Assembly: GCA_029215795.1 (NCBI GenBank)
Contig: JARDYH010000002.1
Span: 108,932,501 to 108,996,500, forward strand
Length of the DNA: 64,000 bases
Source: Anniella stebbinsi
Lineage: Eukaryota > Chordata > Lepidosauria > Squamata > Anniellidae
Direction: 5' to 3'
Below the pieces are notes generated by a model, which saw only the letters and a list, made by a program, of their open reading frames with translations, was not told the origin of the DNA and made no database searches. Positions 1 to 9,814 of the stretch are shown here, one piece after another. The position numbers were made by a program, and so were the translations under genes. Every line of letters begins with the position of its first letter. Within the stretch, counting starts at the first letter, position 1.

Positions 1-100
1 TGCAAGAAATTCAGAGATTTAGCATGCCCAATGAATAGCTGTCTCCAGCCTCTGCCTGAAGATCTCCAGCAAGGGAGGGACCACTTAGATTTCCCTTCTT
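1..100 (-). mobile_element. CR1-like LINE scrap, antisense
   Basis: The stretch around 35-95 (CTGTCTCCAGCCTCTGCCTGAAGATCTCCAG, here in pieces) matches the wording of the longer antisense CR1-like segment at 48186-48555 (gtccagcctctgcttgaagacctcc). It is short, runs off the window edge and has no visible ends, so it is a weak call based on similarity inside the window. Confidence 0.4.
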
Positions 101-177
101 ACAGCACAACAGCCAGAACTGGACACAGAACTCCAAATGGGGTCAGAAAAGTGCAGAATAAAGCAGAAGCATTCAAT

Positions 178-335
178 GCAGGCTGGTGGCTCTGATTTTG
201 GTGGGGACTGTGAATCCATTCTAGGTTTCAGTCAGAACTAGCCAGAACTCTAAAGGAGCTCTCCAAAGTGCTGAACCTATTTTGGGCATAGAGTTCAGTA
301 ACTTGGATAGCTCCTTTAAAGCTCCTTTAGAATTC
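178..335. mobile_element. Half-copy of CAGTGGAGGCTGG palindromic hAT-like repeat
   Basis: The phrase ggctggtggctctga followed by gtgaatccattctaggtttcagtcagaac repeats, with changes, one arm of the palindromic element at 30216-30390, and again at 27650-27760. Only one arm plus a decayed middle is recognisable. Just downstream, 340-410 holds a scrap of another short palindromic repeat (gctgggagttgtagg) also seen around 35437-35580. Confidence 0.5.
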
Positions 336-589
336 TCCCATGCTGTCTGGGGCATGCTGGGAGTTGTAGGCCTTTTTTCCCCTGTCTAAACACCCTTAAC
401 CAATTGTCTAAGCAAAACATCGTGGTGGGGGGTATTAAATGCTGTGCTGAAACCAAGATGAATTACATCCACAGCCTTCCCACATTTTTTATATGAAACC
501 ATATAGGGCCACCAATGGATGCATGAAACAATTTATCTCTGACTACAATCAGATCAGGGGCAGGGTATTTTGCTTTAAATCCCTTATTG

Positions 590-1367
590 CAGGGGTCCCC
601 AACCCCTGGGCCATGGACTGGTACTGGTCTGTGGCCTGTTAGCAACAAGGCCACGATCTCACCAGTGTAGATTGCCCAGATCGCCCGGGGTTTCCAGGTC
701 CTGACCAGGAAAACTGGGCCGATCCGGGCAGATCGGGGGGCGGCTGGGGCAAACCGGGGCTGCGGTGGGTCACGCGGTGGTGGAGGAGAGCAGCGGCAGA
801 GGAAAGCGGCGGCAGAGAGCAGCAAACCCGGTAAGTCCGGCCTGGGTTTTTTTGGGGGGGTGGCTTGGTGGTGGGGTTTGTTTCAGGTGGGGGGACCACC
901 CCACCAGCCCCACCACACAAAACAAACCCCACCACCAAGCCACCCACACCCCAAAAAACCCAGGCCGGACCTACTGGGTCTGCCACTCTCCGCTGCCACC
1001 GCCCTCCGCTGCTCTCCTCCACCGCCACGTCACCCCCTGTAGCCCCCTCACCCATGAGGGGGCTTCCGGGGGTCACTGTCATGTGGAGGAGGAGGAGAGC
1101 GGTGGTGGCGGCGGCAGACAGCAGTGGCAGTGGCGGCAGAGAGCGGCAGACCCGGTAGGTCCAGGCTGGGTTTTGGGGGGAGGGGTGGCTTGGTGGTGGG
1201 GTTTGTTTTGGATGGGGGGACAACCCGCCACCCCCCCACCTAAAACAAACCCCACCACCAAGCCACCCCCCAAAAAACCCAGCCCAAACCCCCAACCCCA
1301 CCCCGGTCCGTGGAAAAATTGTCTTCCACAAACCGGTCCCTGGTGCCAAAAAGGTTGGGGAACACTG
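590..1367 (+). mobile_element. Non-autonomous hAT element with MER1/Charlie-like ends
   Basis: The element begins CAGGGGTCCCCAACC and ends GGTTGGGGAACACTG, so the terminal inverted repeats match over about 15 bases. It is flanked by identical 8-bp target duplications, CCTTATTG at 582-589 and 1368-1375, as expected for a hAT transposition. The outer approximately 60 bases at each end closely resemble, from memory, mammalian MER1-type hAT-Charlie elements. The interior is different: two GC-rich imperfect palindromes (828-985 and 1152-1285) that are copies of each other. It has no transposase frame; the long frames are low-complexity Pro/Gly-rich translations of the palindromes. Length 778 bp. 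Confidence 0.9.
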
Positions 1368-1467
1368 CCTTATTGGATATTTATAACTGGACAGTATTAG
1401 TTAGGATCAAAGTAAACGTGATGTGGGAGACTGATGATCTCTGATTTGTTCGAAGGAGTAATCTGGG

Positions 1468-2602
1468 TGTCAGGTGTCAGGTGCTTCATAAACAATTCAC
1501 TAGGCTGGCCTAGTGAATTGTGAGCTGAGGGTTTGGCATTTTGTTATGAGAAGAAACTGTCTCTGTTCTCTGCTTATCTCTAACTGTAGGCCGAAGCCTT
1601 GAGTTCTGTGAGAACGAAGGAGTTATTTAAGAAAGGTGGGGGCTATCATGCAGACTGTCCCTCACATTGTGTCATCATCAAGAGGAGGTTGAACTGTGCC
1701 GCCCTGTTGGCACAGGAGTTTAGGATTACAGGCCTGAAGCCCTGTCTGTCAAAGTAGCTTAGAATTAGCCAGCCTCTATCCTATATTAGCTATGTCCTAA
1801 GAGTAATTCCTTTGCTAGGAATTATCTCGTCTACTGCTCTTGTGTCTCTGCTGTTCTGTTTTTGCTGTTCGCTATGCTTGCCAAGAAACTTGTCTTTGGG
1901 ACTCTATCTGATTTGGAAATGCTTGATGCACTCTGTACATGTTCTGTTGCTATTTGGACTTGAAACTTCTAAGAGCTATGCCATGAAAAGTGCCCTGTGG
2001 CTTTTCATAGATTTAGACTTGAGATTACTGTTCTGGATTCGTGTTCTATAGCCTGCTGTTTCCCTGCATGGAGCCAAAGTTATGGGCACAGGGAGGCAGA
2101 GGCTGATTGTTGCTGTTCTACAATTCTGTGTGTGTGGGAACTGTGAGAGGACCTTCCTCAGTGCTAAAGCTACGTGAATTGGGGAAGGCTCCCTAGGTCG
2201 AAGAGGTTCATTTCCTGACGTCTTAGTTCGGTGATCTGCTCAGCATTCCCCAACAGGCTGAGTCTGATTTAGTTCAAGATAGTCTTACCTACTGTCTAGA
2301 GGCTTTCCGTGAGTGTCCCTATGTTCCAGAGGATTCCAGTGCAGTGTGGCATCTCCTGCCCTCTCGGGACTAGGGTTAACTCTAAATGTCTACCCCTGAG
2401 TGAGTGCTGTTCGCATTAAACCGTTCTACCTGAAAGCTGTTTGGTCCGTCTTCAGCTTCAAGTGTGTGTTTGCAGAAATGAAACCGTTATGCTTTGAATT
2501 CCATGTGATTTACAATAAAAGAAATCTCACTGTTGTTTGGAGTGTGTCACTTTGCCTAAAGTTCGTGAGCAAAAGCTCTGGGGAGAGCTAAGAGTCACGA
2601 CA
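1468..2602 (+). mobile_element. Solo LTR of an endogenous retrovirus-like element, copy 1
   Basis: The unit begins TGTCAGGTGTCAGG and ends AGAGTCACGACA (TG...CA), and is flanked by identical 5-bp duplications, CTGGG at 1463-1467 and 2603-2607. It aligns along its whole length with the segments at 8380-9482 (plus) and 49694-50726 (minus). A polyadenylation signal AATAAA lies at 2514-2519, about 85 bases before the end, as expected for an R region. There is no internal gag/pol, so it is a solo LTR left by LTR-LTR recombination. Length 1135 bp. The retroviral class is uncertain; 5-bp duplications fit several ERV groups and some Gypsy elements. Confidence 0.9.
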
Positions 2603-2653
2603 CTGGGGCTGCTTATTTGATCGTGGATGTGGCATTGAGAAGGGGATTTTAAC

Positions 2654-3387
2654 TAGGGGTGTGCACGGACCCCCCGGATCGGGACCTCCAATTTTGTCCC
2701 GGCTCGGATCAGACAAAATTGGAGGCCCCTGGATCGGATCAGGTCCGATCCCAATCCAAAAATCGGACATCCGATCTTTGGATCAGCCGCCATTTTTGTT
2801 TTCCCCATAGACTTGCATTGGGGGAAAGAAAGCTTTCCCCCAATGCAAGTCTATGAGGAAAAAATGGCGGTGCATGGGTGAGGGGGGGCCTAACTCCCTC
2901 CTCCCCCCTGGGGCCGTCTGCTGTGGACGGCCCTGGAAGGTAAGTCCCCTCCCCCGTGCTCCTTACCTCTCCAGGGCCGTTCGCTTCCATCAACAGGTGC
3001 GCTATCTCGGGGCAGGCCGCGAAGCCTGCTCGCAGTAGTGGCCAGCGGCAGACAGGAGCAGACGGCCAAGGAAGGTAAGCGGGCCACGGGCCCCCCTCCC
3101 CCACTACTTACCTTCGGGGGACGTCCGCTCCCATCCGCCGCTGGCCGCTACTGTGAGCAGGCTTCGCAGCCTGCTCCTGAGTAGCGCACCAGCAGCGGAC
3201 AGGAGCAGAAATCCCCGGAAGGTAAGACCCCTGCCCCGTTGTCAGCTTCCATCAGCGGGCACCCGCTGGATCAGATCGGATTGGTTCAAACGATCCAACG
3301 GTGAGATCGGAAATCGGATAATTGTATCTGATTTCCCCTGGATCGGATCCGGATCGTGGATCAGACCCGATCCAGTGCACACCCCTA
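2654..3387 (+). mobile_element. Palindromic hAT element, TAGGGGTGTGCAC family, copy A
   Basis: Ends are TAGGGGTGTGCAC and GTGCACACCCCTA, a 13-bp perfect inverted repeat, flanked by identical 8-bp duplications ATTTTAAC (2646-2653 and 3388-3395). Below the ends lie GATC/GGATC-rich segments, a small hairpin made by CTCCAATTTTGTCC and its complement (2687-2725) and an imperfect palindrome around 2804-2855. The centre is GC-rich and holds several GGTAAG/CTTACC motifs. There is no transposase. It sits 51 bp downstream of a solo LTR. This copy sets the orientation used for the family. Confidence 0.93.
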
Positions 3388-3395
3388 ATTTTAAC

Positions 3396-3897
3396 CCTTT
3401 CCTCCCATGTCATTTCCCTGGTCCAGTCTTTAAATGAATCATGATTACTGTTAAGTACAGAAGGCTTGTTAAAGTTTGCTAACCAAGAACAAATCTGTAT
3501 TGCTATTGGATACACGGCCTCAAATTGTTCAGCAAACATTTCAGGTTTTCCTCTGCAGCCCTCAGGGCTACAAATGCTGAGGTGAGTTCACACATTCCAT
3601 TTATGAGAGCATCACGAGGGCATAGGTGATGGCGGCCTCCAACCCCCTGCTAGTTCACACAGTTTGTCTTTCATTGCTGGCTAATTGTTTGAAATGGCAT
3701 TATAGTGCAAATGATTATATCAATTTTGCACACATTCAATGACATTAGTTATGCACATAATATTACATAATTACCATTATCTAAATGAAAACAAACAAAC
3801 ATGCAGGTACTTATTCTCCTGTGTCAACACAGACACACACAAACCTATTTCCCAGAGCATCACTGCAGTCTGGTATATTTACAAGGAGAATTTAGTT
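3396..3897. other. Unassigned AT-rich sequence
   Basis: No gene, RNA or recognisable repeat is visible. Short adenine-rich patches (3785-3800) and an ACAC run near 3830 are the only texture. Confidence 0.4.
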
Positions 3898-4083
3898 GCA
3901 GGGGCCCTGCCTTCTTTTGTTTATGGTCACTCTAGCATAGTGCCTGCAACTTTAACTATTGTGAGGAAGAGGGAATTTCACCAGGAACTAATTGCATACA
4001 AATGACACTGGCTAAAATTCCCTTTTCTCTACAACTGTTAAAGTTACATGAGCCCTGTCCTCCTTTTCATATGGTCAGCCTAG
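3898..4083. mobile_element. Right half of a TAGGSTGACC palindromic element
   Basis: The text from GCAGGGGCCCTGCC through TTTCACCAGGAACTAATTGC to the end GGTCAGCCTA is nearly identical to the right half of the complete copies at 20454-20773 and 43039-43356. The left half is missing, so this is a truncated copy. Confidence 0.8.
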
Positions 4084-4541
4084 CCAGTGGGGACAGCATC
4101 ACACCGGTCTTACCTGCTTGGAGCTGGCATCTAAAGCCCAGCGCTGGGTCAGGAGAAGATCGAGCGAGGCTGTTTGTACTACCTGGTGCAGCTCCCACAG
4201 GCCAAAACATGTGAACGGGTGTGTTGGGGACTGCTGACTGCAGACCCTGCTAACTGCTCCAGGGTGGCCAATGGCAGAGCTGCATCCCATGCAGGAGTGG
4301 AGGGAAGCAAATCTCAGTGGGTTCTGGCAGCTCCATTTAAGACATGCTGGGATGTGTAGCCATTAAAGAGATCTTGTGAGATTGCCCATGTGGCCACGCA
4401 CGATCCCCTGAGATCTGTGAAATGCCTACACCTCCCAGCATTCCTTCGGTGTTGCTGGGAGTTGTGGACATGCTGGGAGTTGTAAGCATCGCCCTAGGGT
4501 TTATTTTGAATCATTTAAAAATAGTTAAACCACAGAAAGTC

Positions 4542-4577
<36 letters not shown>

Positions 4578-4828
4578 GGTACGTAGTACACAAAGACCTA
4601 TCAGGGCCCCAAATTTCAAAGTTGTAGCTCATCTAGAAGTGGGTAAACATTTCTGGACATACAAACCCACACACATACTTTCAGCTTTATAGGCAGAGAT
4701 AGCAGTTCTAAGTAAAGTTGTTCCTTCTAATTCAGACTCTGTGGTTTATTTTATAATCTTGGAGATACTACATAGGATTTGGGGGGGGATATATTTACTG
4801 TTTCTGTGTTTATGGCTTCCTATTTTGT
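4084..4828. repeat. Mixed short repeats and an ATT microsatellite
   Basis: A (TTA)n microsatellite runs at 4542-4577. Around 4340-4490 are repeated forms of tgctgggagttgt and its complement, scraps of short palindromic repeats. No coding signal is seen. Confidence 0.5.
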
Positions 4829-4905
4829 TTGTTGTTGTTGTTGTTATTATTATTATTACTTATTACATTTATATACCGCCCCATAGCCGAAGTTGTACGA
4901 TGTTT
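4829..4905 (-). mobile_element. SINE 3' tail, antisense, with GTT/ATT tract
   Basis: A (GTT)n(ATT)n tract leads into ATTACATTTATATACCGCCCC at 4863-4883, the antisense of a common 3' tail (ggcggtatataaatgtaat). The same tail occurs at 16958-17000, where more of the SINE body is preserved. Confidence 0.6.
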
Positions 4906-5190
4906 TAAATCTGAGGTGTCAAACCTCAGGCCTACAGGTTAAATCCAGACCACCTGGGAGCCCAGGTGGATTTCCCCAGATGGCCATATGCCCCTTCCCC
5001 TGGCCCCACCCCCTTTGCCACAACCTCCAGTCATGTGGTGGTTTCCCACCTTTTGCATGGTTTCCCCCCATTCTAAAAGGTTGAAGTGCTTCTCATAAGG
5101 CTTAGTTCCTGGCAGTGAGAGATTTAAGCTAAAATATTTTAGCATATGTTGTATTTTGGTGTTACCCCTTTCACCTTTGTCCCTGCCTAC

Positions 5191-6112
5191 TAGGGGTGTG
5201 CACGGACCCCCTGGATTGGATCGGGACCCGGATCGGGACCTCCAATTTTGTCACAGATTGGATAGGACAAAATCAGAGCCCCCCCGGACCAGATCGAGTC
5301 CGATCCCGATCCAAAAATCAGAACTTTTTGGATCGGCCGCCATTTCCCCCCCCCCCCCATAGACTAGCATTGCAATGCAAGTCTATGAGGAAAAAATGGT
5401 GGCGGGTGGGTGAGGGGGGCCTAACTCCCTCCCCCCTGGGGCCATCCACTGTGGATGGCCCCGGCAGGTAAGCCCCCTCCCCTGCGCTCCTTACCCCCCT
5501 GGGGCCGTCCGCTTCCATCCGCTGGCGCCCGCAGGCGCCAGCGGATGGAAGCGGACGGCCCCGGAAAGTAAACCCCCTTCCCCCCTCCCCCCTCCCCCTG
5601 CCCCCTGCTTACCTTTCCTGGCCGTTCGCTCCCGTCCGCCGCTGGCTCCTACTGCGAGCGGGCTTCGCGGCCTGCTCCAGAGCAGCATGCCAGGTGATGT
5701 CATCACCTGGCGTGCTACCTAGGAGCAGGCCACGAAGCCTGCTCATAGTAGCAGCTGGCGGCGGACGGGAGCGGACGGCCAGGAAAGGTAAGCGCGCCGC
5801 GCGCCCCCCCTCCCCCTGCCCCCTGCTCCCTGCTTACATTTCCTGGCCGTCCACTCCCGTCTGCCGCCCCCTGCCCCTGTTGTCCGCTTCCATCAGCAGG
5901 CGCCAGCTGGCACCCACCAATGGAAGCGGCGGTGGGCGCCAGCGGGCGCCCGCTGATCCACTGATCCATCTGAACCGGTTCGGAACCTTTCCGGATCAGA
6001 TCGGATTGGATCGGCTGATCCAGCGGTGAGATCGGAAATCGGATAATTTATCCTATTTCCCCCTGGATCGGATTTGGATCGTGGATCCGATCCGATCCAG
6101 TGCACATCCCTA
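5191..6112 (+). mobile_element. Palindromic hAT element, TAGGGGTGTGCAC family, copy B
   Basis: Ends TAGGGGTGTGCAC and GTGCACATCCCTA are flanked by identical 8-bp duplications CTGCCTAC (5183-5190 and 6113-6120). It shares the GATC-rich subterminal parts, the CATAGACT...AGTCTATG palindrome (5359-5389) and GC-rich inverted arms with copy A. The arms meet at GTGATGTCATCACC (5695-5708). Length 922 bp, no transposase frame; the long frames are Arg/Pro/Gly-rich palindrome translations. Confidence 0.93.
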
Positions 6113-6330
6113 CTGCCTACCACTGAAAAAGGTTCAACACTCCTGCTTTAAGTGCTATGGCAGGAAAGCTTTATATAAATCTTCTGTTAACAATAAATAA
6201 TCATTAATTTCACGTTCAAGAGTAGCAATAAATAACAATGAATGGCATTTCCAAGTTCTGAATAGCTGGTGCTGGAGACAAACTACAGGGCAAGGTTGTA
6301 GCTTTTATGCGTACTTGTAAACTTACCAGA

Positions 6331-6418
6331 AGCATCTGGAAGGCCTCAGCTGGGAACAGAATGCTGGACTAGATGGACTTCTGATCTGATCCAAACACAC
6401 CCTTCTTGTGTTCTTCTG
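6331..6418 (+). mobile_element. CR1 LINE 3' end fragment
   Basis: The phrase gggaacagaatgctggactagatgg followed by tctgatc and ttcttctgg is the characteristic CR1 3' terminus also present at 33470-33618, 61950-62030 and, antisense, at 58260-58310. Only the last approximately 90 bases survive. Confidence 0.7.
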
Positions 6419-6425
6419 GCAATGG

Positions 6426-7383
6426 AATGCCGGCATATTTTAACACATTATGAGTTGGATTTATGCCTCCTCAGTGGTTACCTTTTTGTGCAATGGATTT
6501 CACTGCATTAAAACTTATGGAATTCATCTACACCCAAGACTGATGGAACAAAACATCCAGGTGGACCCTAATGGTAAAGTCTAGCTGATCATTTTACAAT
6601 ACCTAAGGTTAACAAGACTGATATGTATACACAAATCAAAGTGAGAGTCTGGAGCCCTGGCCATTATCATTACAGTCAATCAAGGGATGCATTCGCAATA
6701 ATGATTACATCAGATCTGGTTTAGATTTGCCCAACCGGATTTGTCATCTAATCTTCCATGAGCAGATCCAGTCATATGAGGTTAAATCCAGTAGTGCGTA
6801 CATGGAAACACACGTGCACAGTGTTCACCGTGGCCAGGTATCTGAATTGGAAGAGACAAGCAACAAAAACCCAACAGAAACCAACAACCCTATGAAACAG
6901 TGAAGCTTCCAGGAGAAACATCCCTGTGCTGATGTGAAGACGAGATTGCTTTGCTCTTCTGCATCTCCTTGGCTGTGCTGCCATGAATTATTTATCAAAT
7001 GAGCAATTAAATCTCAAATTGTGGGGCTGATCTTCTAAAAGGCCGGGTGGAACTTTAGGGCACCGCTCAACAGCAGGTTTAGTATCCTTTGATAGCAGCA
7101 GAAATCTGAACTGGCTGTCAGAGGTGATATGGATTTTCTAGCTCATGAACGTTTGCTGGTTGCTTTTTTAAAGGGAGAAATATACACCATGAATTAGTGC
7201 TCTGACAAACTGCTGTGCACATCCCACTTCAAACCAGTGAGACATTCCAGGGGACTGCTACCAGGTTTGGTTTCATAGGGATCTGCTTTAGAGCAAGACA
7301 GACTATTTTTCCCATCTGGTCCAATAATGCCTAATCTGAATGACAGAAGCTCTCCGAGGTCTCAGACAGAGTTCTGCCCCCAT
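6426..7383. other. Unassigned sequence
   Basis: Moderate GC, no repeated motif shared with other parts of the window, no open frame with recognisable protein features. Could be unique intergenic DNA or very old repeats. Confidence 0.4.
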
Positions 7384-7690
7384 CAGCTGTTTCCACAGTG
7401 GCCAATCAGGTACCTGTAGGAAGCCCACAGCAGGGCATGAATGCAGCAGCATCCTCACACTTGTGTTCATCAGTAACTGGCCTACAGAGGCATGCTACCT
7501 CTGGATGTAATATATGGCCACCATGATTAGTAACCATCTGAAAGCCTTATCTTCCATGAGGTTGTCTAATACCTTTGTGAAGCTATGTAAATGGGTGACC
7601 ATATCATAGCGTGGTGGTGAATTCCATAATTTAGCTATGTGCAGCATGAAGAAAAACGTTCTTTTGTCTGTCCTAAATCTCATGGGATGG
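7384..7690 (-). mobile_element. CR1 LINE 3' region, antisense, decayed
   Basis: Reading the minus strand, the order matches the CR1 copy at 58250-58990: the TTTGTCTGTCCTAAATCTC segment, an ATTCCATAATTTAGCTATG segment, and the ccacagtggccaatcag segment toward the 3' end. Several small deletions are present and no frame is intact. Confidence 0.75.
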
Positions 7691-7765
7691 TCGTTTAAAA
7701 TGGAGATTCCAGGGATGGAACCTGGGACCTTCTGCAAACAAAGCATGTGGGCCCTCATTCTTTTG
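7691..7765 (-). mobile_element. tRNA-derived SINE head fragment
   Basis: On the minus strand 7712-7722 reads GGTTCCATCCC, a match to the RNA polymerase III B box (GGTTCNANNCC), within a segment (ggtcccaggttccatccctgg) typical of a tRNA-related SINE. It directly abuts the antisense CR1 piece. The A box and tail are not visible, so it is a partial copy. Confidence 0.6.
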
Positions 7766-7790
7766 GATGAAAGAGAGCGCTCAAGAGATC

Positions 7791-7891
7791 AAGGCTGCAA
7801 TCCTATACACACATAAACTGGGAATCAATCCCACTGAACTCAATGGGGCTCACTTCCAAATAAATATGTCATAGGATTGTGCTGGTAAGGT
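7791..7891. repeat. Short palindromic dispersed repeat (GCAATCCTA family)
   Basis: The unit runs from ggctgcaatcctatacac through cccactgaactcaatggggctcac to cataggattgtgct, so its ends are roughly inverted. Relatives occur at 14755-14822, 34539-34626, 42672-42778 and 51325-51410. It resembles a very short miniature element. Confidence 0.65.
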
Positions 7892-8040
7892 GCCTTTGCG
7901 ATATTTGCTTTATTTAGACATGTATAAGCAGAGTATATTGAAAGCAAATAGATACTCCTACAACAGGCAGTGAGTCCTCAGGGTAGATCCAGCCCAAGTT
8001 CCATCTCTGTTTTCAATAGCGGCCAGCTGGATGTTTAATA

Positions 8041-8140
8041 TAAGAATATAAGATGAACCATGCTGAAGCAGACCAAGGATCCATCTAGTCCAGCATTCTG
8101 TGTCCTTTTCCTGTTCCATGCACATGGCAAAACATGTGAT
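8041..8140 (-). mobile_element. CR1 3' end fragment, antisense
   Basis: Text aagatgaaccatgctgaagcagacc then ccatctagtccagcattctgtg is the complement of the CR1 3' terminus seen at 33560-33618. It is short and decayed. Confidence 0.6.
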
Positions 8141-8190
8141 GTGAGTGCTCCATACAGTCCTCTATGTGTAGGAGGATAAGCACGCAGATA

Positions 8191-9814
8191 CAGGGTTCAG
8201 ACAACATGACAACCAATGGTGGTTTAAATAGTCAATGGCTGGTTATTTAACCCAGGGTTATCATGTTGTGTGGAGTTTTTTTTTAAAACCAATGGTTGGT
8301 TATTTGGCCAAAATAAGCCGAGCCAAAAAAAACAAACAAACACTGTGCAGAGTTGGCTATTTGAACCATCATTGGTTATTGTTGGGTGTTAGATGCTTCA
8401 CAGACAATTCACAGGGCTGGCCCTGTGAATTGTAGACTGAAGACTTGGCAATTTGTTATGAGAAAATGTATCTCTGCTTCTCTGGTATGTGCTTATCTCA
8501 AATGGTAGGCCGAAGGCCTTGAACGTTCTCTGGGAATTAAACTATGCTTTGCAAAGGTGGGGGCTATCTTCCTCACACTGTGGCGTCATCAGAAGAGGTT
8601 GAACCGTGCCGCCCTGTTGGCACGTGAGTTTAGATTACAGGCCTGAAGCCCTGTCTATCAAAGTAGCTTAGAATTTGCCCAGCCTCCACACTATATTGCC
8701 TTTGTCCTGAGAGTAATTCCGTTGCTAGGAATTATCTCGTCTATCCTCTTGCTGCTCTGCTACTGCTGTGAGTTACTATTCTGATTTAGAATTGTGAGAT
8801 GCACTCTATACATGTTCTGTTAATGTTTGGACTTGTTACTTCTAAAGAACTTTGCCATGAGAAGTGCACTGTGGCTTTTCATGGATTTGGACTTGAGATT
8901 ACTGTTCTGGATTCGTGTTCTATAGCTTGCTGTCTCTCTCCATGGAGCCAAAGTTACGGGCAGAGGGAGGCAGAAGCTGATCGTTGCTGTTCTGAAACTC
9001 GTGTGTGTGAGAGACCTGTGAGAGGACCTTCCTCAGAGCTAAAGCTACGTGAATTGGGAAGGCTCCCTAGGTCGAAGAGGTTCATTTCCTGGCTTCTGGC
9101 TTCCGTGGTCAGCTCAGCGTTCCCTGACAGGCTGAGTGAAAATTTAGTTGCCAGTTGACCGTTATACTACTGTTAAGAGGCCTAATCCTAGAGTCTCTCT
9201 ATGTTCCAGAGGATTCCAGTGCAGCGTGGCCGCTCCTGCCCTCTAAGGACTAGAGTTAATCTCTAAATGTCAGTCCCTGAGTGAGTGCTGTTCTCATTAA
9301 GCCGTTCTACCTGAAAGCTGTGTGGTCCGTCTTCAGCTTCAAGTGTGTGTTTGCAGAAATAAAACCGTTATGCTTTGAATCTCCGTGTGATTACAATAAA
9401 AGAAATCTCACTGTTATTGTTGTGTATCAGTGTACCTGAAGTCGTGAGCAAGAACTTTAGAGAGTTAGCCAGAGTCACGACAGTTATCATGTTATGTGGC
9501 AGGCACTGTTGGTTATTTCATCGGTCACAGAACAGCAAGGCAAGAGTGGTCAAAGTGGCAGTTGCTGCTGTACTCCAGCCAGCAGGATAGTTATTCAGCA
9601 GCAATGGCTAATGGGATACTAGTGGGAGGGCTGAGGGGGGGAGAGATGACAGGAGATGAGTGAGTCAACTCAGCATGGACTAATGGTCAATTCAACGTTG
9701 ATCCTAATCCACACCATGTTGATTATTACTATGTTGTGTAGTGAGTACCCCTAGATTAACAACTGTCACATTGATTATTACCCCACTATTGAATATTGTG
9801 TTGTCCAAACCCAG
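8191..9814. mobile_element. Miniature DNA element interrupted by a solo LTR
   Basis: The left end CAGGGTTCAGACAACATG (8191-8208) and the right end around GTTGTCCAAACCCAG (9800-9814) are imperfect inverted repeats. Subterminal text (ggttatttaacc, catgttgtgtgg, gatcctaatccacaccatg) is shared with the uninterrupted relative at 48568-48793. The element is split at 8379/9483 by a 1103-bp LTR. Without the LTR and its duplication it would be about 515 bp. No duplication of its own target is obvious. Confidence 0.7.
8380..9482 (+). mobile_element. Solo LTR, copy 2, nested
   Basis: Begins TGTTGGGTGTTAGATGC and ends AGAGTCACGACA, with identical 5-bp duplications GTTAT at 8375-8379 and 9483-9487. It aligns end to end with copy 1 (1468-2602). 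AATAAA lies at 9395-9400 in the equivalent place. Differences from copy 1 include several short indels, so they are separate insertions. It interrupts an older miniature element. No internal retroviral genes. Confidence 0.92.

Noticed and set aside
639..1349. Long open frames on both strands (up to 236 codons) as genes
   Set aside because: They are Pro/Gly/Trp-rich translations of GC-rich palindromes within one hAT element; overlapping frames are open on both strands, which is typical of palindromic DNA and not of genes.
1812..2051. 79-codon Leu/Cys-rich frame as a small membrane protein
   Set aside because: It lies within LTR copy 1; the equivalent part of copy 2 is broken and copy 3 has it only in part, so no conserved protein is indicated.
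7712..7722. Functional tRNA gene
   Set aside because: A B box is present on the minus strand but no A box, acceptor stem or anticodon arm can be folded; the context is a SINE fragment beside CR1.
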